DNA of 11,331 nucleotides from CAZBEA01 sp964490835 (GTDB lineage: Bacteria > Patescibacteriota > Microgenomatia > Levybacterales > GWA1-39-11), in assembly GCA_964490835.1 (NCBI GenBank), contig CAZBEA010000033.1, forward strand, positions 1 through 11,331. Direction: 5' to 3'. Position 1 is the stretch's first letter, and every line of letters starts with the position of its first letter. The notes beneath the pieces are model-generated. The model searched no databases and was not told the origin of the DNA. It saw only the letters and a program-made list of their open reading frames with translations. Below, one piece after another: positions 5,789-11,331 of this stretch. The position numbers and the translations under genes are program-made.

Positions 5789-6097
5789 ATGAAATTTAAA
5801 GTTGGTGATTCGGTACAAATTATGATGGGGAAAGACAAAGGTCGGGTTAGTAAAATTGTGAAAGTTTTACCTCGAGAAAATATGGTCGTGGTGGAAGGGG
5901 TAAATGAATTCAAAAGACATATTAAATCACGAGGACAAAACCAAAAATCTGAAATAGTCACGATTACAAAGCCTTTGCATGTTGCAAAAGTAGCAATTGT
6001 AGACCCTAAGACTAAAAAGCCAACACGAATTGTTGTTAAAAAAACAAAAGATGGAAAAACTGAAAGAATTGCTAAAAAATCAGGTCAAAAAATTTAA
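5789..6097 (+). CDS. rplX: 50S ribosomal protein uL24 (L24)
   Basis: uL24 initiates large-subunit assembly and sits by the exit-tunnel opening. A KOW motif covers about residues 4-31 (KVGDSVQIMMGKDKGRVSKI followed by VKVLPRENMV). The conserved VEGVNEFKRHIK follows at 35-46, and the C-terminal part has HVAKVAIVDPKTKKPTRI at 64-81. At 102 residues the length is normal. It follows uL14 after 3 nt with no Shine-Dalgarno, and is followed not by uL5, as is usual, but by bL36. Confidence 0.96.
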   Translation: MKFKVGDSVQIMMGKDKGRVSKIVKVLPRENMVVVEGVNEFKRHIKSRGQNQKSEIVTITKPLHVAKVAIVDPKTKKPTRIVVKKTKDGKTERIAKKSGQKI

Positions 6098-6099
6098 TT

Positions 6100-6213
6100 A
6101 TGAAAGTACAGGCTTCAGTAAAAAAAAGATGTTTGAAATGTAAGATTGTAAGACGCAAAGGCGTTATTCGCGTAATTTGCGAAAATAAAAGACACAATCA
6201 AAAACAAGGATAA
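6100..6213 (+). CDS. rpmJ: 50S ribosomal protein bL36 (L36), zinc-ribbon type
   Basis: This 37-codon gene translates as MKVQASVKKRCLKCKIV, then RRKGVIRVICENKRHNQKQG. It is a clear bL36: a tiny zinc-binding protein that stabilises 23S rRNA near the base of the uL6/uL16 region. The Cys-x-x-Cys (residues 11 and 14), Cys27 and His32 form the expected zinc site, so this is the C+ type. The gene sits 2 nt after uL24 and 2 nt before uL5, inside the spc block. In most bacteria it lies after secY-adk-map-infA, next to uS13, so this place is unusual. The gap between its neighbours is fully filled by this ORF, and its context (TAATTATG) is like those of neighbouring genes. Confidence 0.95.
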   Translation: MKVQASVKKRCLKCKIVRRKGVIRVICENKRHNQKQG

Positions 6214-6215
6214 AT

Positions 6216-6764
6216 ATGACATATCAAGAAGAATTTATTAAAACAATAAAACCAGAACTCGGGAAATCCCTTGGGATTAAAAATCCGATGGCTATTCCAC
6301 AATTGGTAAAAATAGTACTGAACACAAGTACTCGAGATTTTCTTGTTGACAAGAAAAATATTGAGCTTGCTGCCGAGGACCTCTCGATAATAGGTGGTCA
6401 AAAGCCGGTTATTCGAAGGGCAAGAATCTCTGTTGCTACTTTTAAATTGAGAGAAGGAGATAAGATCGGTCTTTCAATGACTTTGCGAGGAAAGAGAATG
6501 TATGATTTTTACGAAAAACTTGTTAAAATTGTCTTCCCTCGCGTGAAGGATTTTAACGGAGTTGACGATAAAGGATTTGACGGCCGGGGGAATATAACAC
6601 TTGGTTTTTCAGAGAATATCGTGTTCCCTGAAATTGATAGTGGAAAATTGGATAAAATTCGAAGTCTTCAGGTAACAATTGTTACAACTGCCAAAGATAA
6701 TGTACAAGCCAAAGCATTACTTGAAGCACTTGGAATGAAATTCAAAAAAGAAAAGGTAGACTAA
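6216..6764 (+). CDS. rplE: 50S ribosomal protein uL5 (L5)
   Basis: uL5 forms part of the 5S rRNA complex with uL18 and bL25 and contacts the P-site tRNA. The 182-residue length is normal. Features include the N-terminal IPQLVKIVLNTSTRD (27-41), where family members have P-K-(I/V)-x-K-I-V-x-N, then GGQKPVIRRARISVATFKLR (60-79) and GDKIGLSMTLRGKRMYDFYE (81-100). After these come FDGRGNITLGFSENIVFPEI (121-140) and a C-terminal VTIVTTAKDNVQAKALLEAL (153-172). An AAGGA at 6206-6210, 5 nt before the ATG, can act as the ribosome-binding site. Confidence 0.97.
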   Translation: MTYQEEFIKTIKPELGKSLGIKNPMAIPQLVKIVLNTSTRDFLVDKKNIELAAEDLSIIGGQKPVIRRARISVATFKLREGDKIGLSMTLRGKRMYDFYEKLVKIVFPRVKDFNGVDDKGFDGRGNITLGFSENIVFPEIDSGKLDKIRSLQVTIVTTAKDNVQAKALLEALGMKFKKEKVD

Positions 6765-6765
6765 T

Positions 6766-6951
6766 ATGGCAAAAACATCAGACGAAGTTAAATTTAAGAA
6801 AAAACAAAAATTCTCAACCCGAGATGTCAATCGCTGCTCTCTTTGCGGCAGATCAAGGGCTTATTTGAGAAGGTTTGGAATGTGTAGAATTTGTTTTAGA
6901 CAAAGAGCACTTCTCGGAGAACTTCCGGGAGTAAAGAAAGCGAGTTGGTAA
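6766..6951 (+). CDS. rpsZ: 30S ribosomal protein uS14, zinc-binding type Z
   Basis: uS14 is a late-assembling small-subunit head protein. This is the short zinc-containing form of 61 residues. Two Cys-x-x-Cys pairs, at residues 24/27 (CSLC) and 40/43 (CRIC), form the zinc site. The conserved CGRSRAYLRRFGMCRICFR block and the C-terminal LPGVKKASW match the family. It is the standard gene between uL5 and uS8, 1 nt after uL5. With bL36 also in the cysteine form, the two proteins suggest ordinary zinc supply rather than zinc-sparing paralogues. Confidence 0.97.
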   Translation: MAKTSDEVKFKKKQKFSTRDVNRCSLCGRSRAYLRRFGMCRICFRQRALLGELPGVKKASW

Positions 6952-6955
6952 AAAT

Positions 6956-7354
6956 ATGAGTAGCACATACACCATAGGTGATTTTTTAATTAGATTAAAA
7001 AATGCGTATCTTGCAGGAAAGCAAGAGATAACGCTGCAGAACACAAAAAATGTTGTAGCACTTGCAAAAATCTTGAAAGAAGAAGGGTATATTAAAGATG
7101 TTAAAGAAAAAGAAGATAAACAGACAGGGAAAAAATTGAATATTAGTCTTTTATACAAGAAAAATAATCCGGCGCTTTCAGAAGTAAAAATTATTTCCAA
7201 ACCATCAGTCCATTATTATGTAACAACAAATGATTTGAAAAAGGTTGGAAGAAATTATGGAATTGGAATTGTGTCGACAAGTAAAGGTTTTATGACCGTA
7301 AAGAGCGCAATTGAAAAAAATGTCGGTGGCGAACTTATTTGCCGACTCTCATAA
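6956..7354 (+). CDS. rpsH: 30S ribosomal protein uS8 (S8)
   Basis: uS8 binds the central domain of 16S rRNA. In E. coli it is also the translational repressor of the spc operon. The N-terminus shows the usual IGDFLIRLKNAYLAGK (7-22), and the family signature is at the C-terminus: YGIGIVSTSKGFMTVKSAIE (101-120) followed by GGELIC. Its 132 residues match the family length, with the last residues (RLS) diverging from common endings. It begins 4 nt after uS14 in the context AAAAATATG without a Shine-Dalgarno. Confidence 0.96.
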   Translation: MSSTYTIGDFLIRLKNAYLAGKQEITLQNTKNVVALAKILKEEGYIKDVKEKEDKQTGKKLNISLLYKKNNPALSEVKIISKPSVHYYVTTNDLKKVGRNYGIGIVSTSKGFMTVKSAIEKNVGGELICRLS

Positions 7355-7356
7355 CT

Positions 7357-7899
7357 ATGTCAAATATTGGAAAACAAATTATTACAATTGAATCAGGTAT
7401 CCAAGTCGAACAACAAGACAATGTCATTGTTGTAAAGGGACCAAAGGGCGAGCTCTCAATGACACTACCTAAAGGTATAGGTATTGAGATGGGAGAGAGC
7501 TCTGTCAAGGTTAAGAAATTGAACGATTCACCTCAGAATGCAAAATTCTACGGTTTGGCACGTGCAATTTTGGCAAATCTTGTCATCGGCGTAAGTCGTG
7601 GATTTGAGAAAAAACTAGAGCTGGTTGGGGTTGGATACAGAGCAAAAGTTGAAGGAAGAGACCTAGTTCTAAATGTTGGGTTTTCGAACTCTGTGAGACT
7701 TACTCCACGAGAAGGTGTGAGTGTTGCAGTTAATGAAAATATCATTATAATAACAGGAGCTAACAAGCAGCTTGTTGGGGATTTTGCCGCAGAAGTGCGA
7801 AAGATTAGACCTCCAGAGCCTTATAAAGGAAAAGGTATTAAGTATGTTGACGAAATTATTAAGAGAAAAGCAGGTAAGACTGCAAAAGCAGGAGCATAA
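7357..7899 (+). CDS. rplF: 50S ribosomal protein uL6 (L6)
   Basis: uL6 binds 23S rRNA near the sarcin-ricin loop and the factor-binding region. I place the start at ATG 7357, giving MSNIGKQIITIESGIQV, the expected family N-terminus. An in-frame TTG at 7339 would overlap uS8 and add residues not found in relatives. The two repeated alpha/beta domains are visible: GPKGELSMTLPKGI (28-41) in the first, and LELVGVGYRAKVEGRDLVLN (87-106) opening the second. The C-terminal signature RPPEPYKGKGIKY lies at 151-163. Length is 180 residues, as usual, with a short Lys/Ala-rich end. Confidence 0.97.
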   Translation: MSNIGKQIITIESGIQVEQQDNVIVVKGPKGELSMTLPKGIGIEMGESSVKVKKLNDSPQNAKFYGLARAILANLVIGVSRGFEKKLELVGVGYRAKVEGRDLVLNVGFSNSVRLTPREGVSVAVNENIIIITGANKQLVGDFAAEVRKIRPPEPYKGKGIKYVDEIIKRKAGKTAKAGA

Positions 7900-7902
7900 A
7901 AT

Positions 7903-8247
7903 ATGAATAAGGGATTACAATCAGATAGAAGAGCAACTAGAATTCGAAAGAAAATAATGGCTGTCTCGGACAGACCACGACTAACCGTATTTCGATCGAA
8001 TAAGTTTTTCTATGCTCAAATTATTGATGATAAAAAAGGTGTAACGCTGGTAACTGCAGATGATTCTCATGACTCAAAATCAAAGGACAATAAAGTTGCA
8101 AGAGCCGTAGCGGTTGGAAAAGCTTTGGCAGAGCTCGCAAAAGCAAAGAAAGTTACAAAAGTGGTTTTTGATAAAGGTTCATACAAATATCATGGAAGAG
8201 TTAAAGCATTTGCAGATAGCGCACGGGAGAATGGACTTAGTTTTTAA
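7903..8247 (+). CDS. rplR: 50S ribosomal protein uL18 (L18)
   Basis: uL18 binds 5S rRNA and, with uL5, anchors it to the central protuberance. The 114-residue product has the standard length. It shows the N-terminal basic part with ATRIRKKI, the conserved RPRLTVFRSNKFFYAQIIDD block (24-43), and the C-terminal VVFDKGSYKYHGRVKAFADS leading to ARENGLSF, which matches the family ending (AREAGLxF). It lies between uL6 and uS5, as in the spc operon, with gaps of 3 and 2 nt. Confidence 0.96.
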   Translation: MNKGLQSDRRATRIRKKIMAVSDRPRLTVFRSNKFFYAQIIDDKKGVTLVTADDSHDSKSKDNKVARAVAVGKALAELAKAKKVTKVVFDKGSYKYHGRVKAFADSARENGLSF

Positions 8248-8249
8248 TT

Positions 8250-8717
8250 ATGGAAAATAATTTTGACCCAAATTCACAAAAATACGAAGAGAGAATTGTC
8301 CAGATCTCAAGGGTTTCGAAGAAAACCAAGGGAGGAAACAAAATTCGATTTGCAACACTGGTTGTTGTTGGAGATAGAAATGGAAACGTCGGTCTGGGAT
8401 TGGGGAAATCCGCTGATGTATCAAGTTCTATTCAAAAAGCAATTATTTATGCAAAGAAGAGAATGATCGCAGTTCCAATCGTAAACCAGACAATCCCTCA
8501 TAGTATTTCTATTAAAGAAGGAGCTGCAAAAGTTATGCTCAAGCCGGCTCCTCTTGGAACCGGAATTATTGCAGGCGGAGCTGTTCGATCCGTAGTTGAA
8601 GTTGCTGGAATTAGAAATATATCATCAAAAATCTTAGGCACCTCTAATAAGGCGAGCAATGTTTATGCGACATTTGCTGCATTGAAGGAGCTAGTTAGGC
8701 AAGGAGGGGCAAAATAA
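8250..8717 (+). CDS. rpsE: 30S ribosomal protein uS5 (S5)
   Basis: uS5 lines the mRNA entry channel with uS3 and uS4 and affects decoding accuracy. The N-terminal double-stranded-RNA-binding-like domain is seen at about residues 13-75, with VQISRVSKKTKGGNKIRF and then the signature region VVVGDRNGNVGLGLGKSADV (38-57). The C-terminal domain has LKPAPLGTGIIAGGAVRSVV followed by EVAGIRNI. Length is 155 residues; the C-terminus is slightly shorter than that of E. coli uS5, ending ELVRQGGAK. The stop overlaps the uL15 start (TAATG), so uL15 follows directly where most bacteria have uL30. Confidence 0.97.
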   Translation: MENNFDPNSQKYEERIVQISRVSKKTKGGNKIRFATLVVVGDRNGNVGLGLGKSADVSSSIQKAIIYAKKRMIAVPIVNQTIPHSISIKEGAAKVMLKPAPLGTGIIAGGAVRSVVEVAGIRNISSKILGTSNKASNVYATFAALKELVRQGGAK

Positions 8718-9157
8718 TGAATGTTCATACACTTCCTAAAACAACAAATAAATCCTTAAGAAGACTCGGTCGAGGTCATGGGTCTGGGCGTGGTAAGACA
8801 TCGGGACGTGGAACCAAAGGAAGAAAAGCACATGGAGATGTTCCGGCAACATTTGAAGGAGGAGCACTCGCTCTTATTAAGAGACTTCCATTTCTACGAG
8901 GGAAAGGAAAAAACCCGACCTACAAAGCAGAATTTATTCCTGTAAATGTAGATCAACTCTCAGGTCTTTCACCAAAGTCTGAAGTTACTGTAGAATTATT
9001 AATGAAAGAAAAAATTGTTGATAAGTCTGCTTTGTTCAGAGGTGTAAAAATTCTTGGAAATGGCGAGATTAAGGTTCCATTAATTGTTAAGCTACCGGTT
9101 TCAAAGTCGGCCCAACAAAAAATCGAATCAGCAAAAGGAAGCGTTGTTTCTGAGTAG
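8717..9157 (+). CDS. rplO: 50S ribosomal protein uL15 (L15)
   Basis: uL15 is a large-subunit assembly protein with a long glycine- and arginine-rich N-terminal arm that threads into 23S rRNA. The arm is evident: RRLGRGHGSGRGKTSGRGTK at 15-34, then FEGGALALIKRLP at 46-58, which corresponds to the family FEGGQMPLxRRLP. The globular part follows to residue 146, the standard length. AAGGAGG at 8701-8707, 9 nt before the ATG, is a good ribosome-binding site, and the start shares a base with the uS5 stop. It ends in TAG, 3 nt before secY. Confidence 0.96.
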   Translation: MNVHTLPKTTNKSLRRLGRGHGSGRGKTSGRGTKGRKAHGDVPATFEGGALALIKRLPFLRGKGKNPTYKAEFIPVNVDQLSGLSPKSEVTVELLMKEKIVDKSALFRGVKILGNGEIKVPLIVKLPVSKSAQQKIESAKGSVVSE

Positions 9158-9160
9158 TGT

Positions 9161-10453
9161 ATGCGAAAACTTTGGACTCTTCTAACCCATACGTACAAGG
9201 ACAGGGAGACTCGTAAAAAAGTTGGTATTGTCTTATTACTTCTTCTAGTCTTCCGCTTTTTTGCTCACATTCCGGTCGCCGGAGTTGACACCCTTCAACT
9301 GAAATCATTTTTTGAACAGAATCAGTTTTTGGGACTTCTCGATCTTTTCTCAGGAGGAACCCTATCTAATTTCTCAGTTCTTGCAATTGGTCTTGGTCCA
9401 TATATTTACTCCTCGATTGTTTTCCAACTCTTGGCCGTTGTCTATCCCAAGCTTGAAGCGCTACAAAAGGAAGGTGAGTATGGACGACAAAAAATAAACC
9501 AGTATACAAGATACTTAACGGTTCCACTTGCTGTTGTTCAGTCTCTTGGAATGTATTCGCTTTTGAGAAGTCAAAATATTATTGCCAGTCTTTCAATCAT
9601 TGAACTTATTGCTTTTGTTCTTACTATGACTGCCGGGACGATGTTTGTTATGTGGTTAGGTGAGGTGATTACAGAACAGAATATTGGAAATGGAATTTCT
9701 CTTCTTATTTTTGCGGGAATTGTTGGAAGACTTCCGGTAGTTCTTGGTCAAACATTCACAACAATAAATGCACAAAACGCCATGAATTTGGCTTTAATCG
9801 GGGCTGTAGGAGTGGGGGCGATTGCGTTAATAGTCCTTGTAAATGAGGCAGTTCGAAAAGTCCCCATTTATTATGCAAGACGCGTCCGTGGCTCACAGGT
9901 GTCGGGAAATCAAGCATCGTATCTCCCTTTGAAATTAAATCAATCGGGTGTTATTCCAATTATTTTCGGTGTGTCGATCGTTCTTCTGCCTTCGTTTGCT
10001 GCCAATTATTTTTTACAAACCTCCAACGAAAAACTCATTCAAATCGGAACATTTTTATCGCAAGCATTTAGTCCCGACTCTCTTTGGTACAATGCAATTT
10101 ACTTCATTCTCGTGGTGGCATTCACCTATTTTTATACTGCGGTTTTATTCAACCCAAAGAAGATTTCAGAAGAATTACAAAAAAACGGAGGATTTATTCC
10201 GGGTATGAGGCCAGGTACCCAAACAACCAAATTCCTAAATTTTATCGTAACAAGGATTACTCTCATTGGAGCACTATTCTTGGGTAGTATTGCTATCATG
10301 CCGGGACTTTTGACAAATTTTGTCGGGACATCTACGCTTCTTGTTGGTGGTACAAGTATCCTTATCGTCGTATCCGTTATTATCGAAACTGTTCGAATTC
10401 TTGAGACCCAAGTTGTACAAAGAAAGTACGACAAATTTATGAGGGTTAATTAA
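9161..10453 (+). CDS. secY: protein translocase subunit SecY
   Basis: SecY forms the protein-conducting channel of the general secretion pathway in the inner membrane, working with SecE, SecG, SecA and the ribosome. The 430-residue protein has about ten membrane helices. The first is near 20-37 and ends with the typical HIPVAGVD (36-43). The plug region is around 62-80 (LFSGGTLSNFSVLAIGLGP). The helix 2-3 loop has EGEYGRQKINQYTRYLT (104-120), followed by the conserved ITEQNIGNGISLLIFAGIV (170-188). The cytoplasmic loop with VRKVPIYYARRVRG (231-244), Arg-rich for ribosome and SecA binding, and the PGMRPGTQT loop (347-355) are intact. The C-terminus VQRKYDKFMR is typical. Its place directly after uL15 is standard. 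Confidence 0.97.
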   Translation: MRKLWTLLTHTYKDRETRKKVGIVLLLLLVFRFFAHIPVAGVDTLQLKSFFEQNQFLGLLDLFSGGTLSNFSVLAIGLGPYIYSSIVFQLLAVVYPKLEALQKEGEYGRQKINQYTRYLTVPLAVVQSLGMYSLLRSQNIIASLSIIELIAFVLTMTAGTMFVMWLGEVITEQNIGNGISLLIFAGIVGRLPVVLGQTFTTINAQNAMNLALIGAVGVGAIALIVLVNEAVRKVPIYYARRVRGSQVSGNQASYLPLKLNQSGVIPIIFGVSIVLLPSFAANYFLQTSNEKLIQIGTFLSQAFSPDSLWYNAIYFILVVAFTYFYTAVLFNPKKISEELQKNGGFIPGMRPGTQTTKFLNFIVTRITLIGALFLGSIAIMPGLLTNFVGTSTLLVGGTSILIVVSVIIETVRILETQVVQRKYDKFMRVN

Positions 10454-10457
10454 TAAT

Positions 10458-10997
10458 ATGAAAATAATCCTCATTGGTATTCAAGGCTCCGGTAAATCTA
10501 CACAAGGGAATCTTCTGTCTGAAAAATTGGGAATTGCTTATCTTTCTTCAGGTCACATATTTAGACAGCTATCGAAAGAAAAGACTCCATTAGGACGTTA
10601 TGTCAAAGAAACGATGAACGCGGGGTATCTAATTTCTGATGAAAAAACCCTCGAAATTGTAAGTGATTACTTAAAAAGACCCGACTATGAAAAAGGATTT
10701 ATTCTTGACGGATTCCCACGTACCGTTCCTCAGGCAGAAAAATTTGAGAATGGAATTAATGCCGTGTTTTATCTTAAGGTTTCTGATAAAGAAGCTCTAT
10801 GGAGACTCGCAGGTCGTGAAGCAGAAGACGCTCGTGAAGATGACACATTGAAAGCGATAATCAAAAGAATTAATCTTTTTCACGAAAAAACCGAACCCGT
10901 TATCGATTTTTACCGAAAGAAAGGTACTCTCCATGAAATAAACGGTGAAAAATCGATAGATGAGATTCACGCAGAGATCACAAGTAAGCTTTCTTAA
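10458..10997 (+). CDS. adk: adenylate kinase, short form without zinc LID
   Basis: Adenylate kinase converts ATP and AMP to two ADP and balances adenine nucleotides in the cytoplasm. The P-loop GIQGSGKST is at residues 7-15. Arg36 in the AMP-binding region, LDGFPRT at 83-89 (Arg88), and the catalytic arginine/aspartate cluster around Arg120, Arg126, Asp128, Asp129 and Arg137 are present. The product is 179 residues, against about 215 for long bacterial enzymes. The LID between roughly 117 and 127 is only a short loop, with no Cys4 zinc site. The usual STGD in the AMP site reads SSGH (30-33), so the aspartate is replaced by histidine. UMP/CMP kinase is an alternative for a short enzyme, but the secY-adk-map context favours adenylate kinase. 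Confidence 0.88.
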   Translation: MKIILIGIQGSGKSTQGNLLSEKLGIAYLSSGHIFRQLSKEKTPLGRYVKETMNAGYLISDEKTLEIVSDYLKRPDYEKGFILDGFPRTVPQAEKFENGINAVFYLKVSDKEALWRLAGREAEDAREDDTLKAIIKRINLFHEKTEPVIDFYRKKGTLHEINGEKSIDEIHAEITSKLS

Positions 10998-11006
10998 AAG
11001 CTTGCG

Positions 11007-11012
11007 TATAAT
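11007..11012 (+). promoter_or_regulatory. possible -10 element ahead of map
   Basis: A perfect TATAAT at 11007-11012 lies in the 26-nt gap between adk and map, the widest gap within the operon. Transcription would begin near 11019, giving the map message almost no leader before ATG 11024. No convincing -35 box is found 17 nt upstream (GTAAGC), and the gap is AT-rich, so chance is a fair explanation. If real, it would give map and the genes after it their own promoter. Confidence 0.2.
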
Positions 11013-11023
11013 TATTTTTTCCT

Positions 11024-11331
11024 ATGATTACGATAAAAAGTCCTTCCGAAATTAAGATTATGGAAAAGGCCGGCCGGATCCTGGGTGAGGTCTTGGAAAC
11101 GGTTATAAATTCCGTAACAGAAGGGGTAACGGAGCTCGAGCTCGATGCTTTGGCTGAAAAATTAATTCGAGAAAAGGGTGGAGAGCCGGGATTTAAAAAA
11201 GTCCCAGGATATAAGCATACAATTTGCATTTCCGTAAATAATGTTGTGGTACACGGTATTCCGACAAATAGAATTTTACAAAGGGGTGATATTGTAGGTA
11301 TCGACTGTGGAGTATATCTTGATGGGTATCA
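11024..11331 (+). CDS. map: type I methionine aminopeptidase, 3' end outside window
   Basis: This enzyme removes the initiator methionine from new proteins. ATG 11024 opens a frame that runs to the window edge (102 codons and two bases), so about 60% of the usual 250 residues is missing. The visible part matches type I enzymes: IKSPSEIKIMEKAGRIL at the start, PGFKKVPGYKHTICISVNN around residues 55-73, then VVHGIP with the conserved active-site histidine His77. GDIVGIDCGVYLDGY at 88-102 contains Asp94, the first metal ligand. The second metal aspartate would lie just beyond the end. The order secY-adk-map is the common bacterial arrangement, and infA often follows. No Shine-Dalgarno is seen. 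Confidence 0.95.
   Translation, partial: MITIKSPSEIKIMEKAGRILGEVLETVINSVTEGVTELELDALAEKLIREKGGEPGFKKVPGYKHTICISVNNVVVHGIPTNRILQRGDIVGIDCGVYLDGY

Noticed and set aside
7339..7356. TTG start for uL6 overlapping the end of uS8
   Set aside because: ATG 7357 fits the family N-terminus (MSNIGKQ) and the local pattern of short gaps.
1..11331. TGA recoding, tRNA genes, CRISPR, insertion sequences or foreign islands
   Set aside because: Every certain gene is free of in-frame TGA. I saw no tRNA-like folds, spaced repeats, transposase or composition break. The region is a continuous housekeeping operon.

Overview
The window is a dense, co-directional ribosomal-protein superoperon (S10-spc type) on the + strand. 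It very likely comes from a Candidate Phyla Radiation (Patescibacteria) bacterium. Supporting signs are low to moderate GC, lysine-rich proteins, gene gaps of mostly 1-6 nt, a complete spc block with no uL30 gene between uS5 and uL15, and small or trimmed versions of conserved proteins. All 23 complete protein genes end in TAA or TAG. I would not place it below the level of the radiation from this sequence alone.

Layout. Positions 1-210 hold the end of a small two-helix membrane protein (DUF378 type). Positions 211-413 are the only sizeable non-coding stretch. They contain a possible promoter (264-292), a possible 11-codon leader peptide (308-343), a segment able to act as an antiterminator (335-381), and a strong intrinsic terminator hairpin with a T tract (365-391), all just upstream of the first ribosomal gene. 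This looks like a transcription attenuator for the whole operon.

From 414 the order is uL3, uL4, uL23, uL2, uS19, uL22, uS3, uL16, uL29, uS17, uL14, uL24, bL36, uL5, uS14 (zinc type), uS8, uL6, uL18, uS5, uL15, secY, adk, and the start of map, which runs off the end. Departures from the textbook order are: no uS10 gene ahead of uL3, bL36 inserted between uL24 and uL5, and no uL30.

The genes supply both ribosomal subunits, including the exit-tunnel proteins uL4, uL22, uL23, uL24 and uL29. They also encode the SecY channel that receives exported chains, an adenylate kinase, and the methionine aminopeptidase that trims new chains. Several proteins carry charged low-complexity extensions: an acidic tail on uL3, a basic N-terminus on uL4, and Lys/Glu tails on uL22 and uL29. 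uL2 lacks its usual N-terminal segment. No mobile element, CRISPR array, tRNA or rRNA was seen. The least explained elements are the leader/attenuator, the charged extensions and the relocated bL36.
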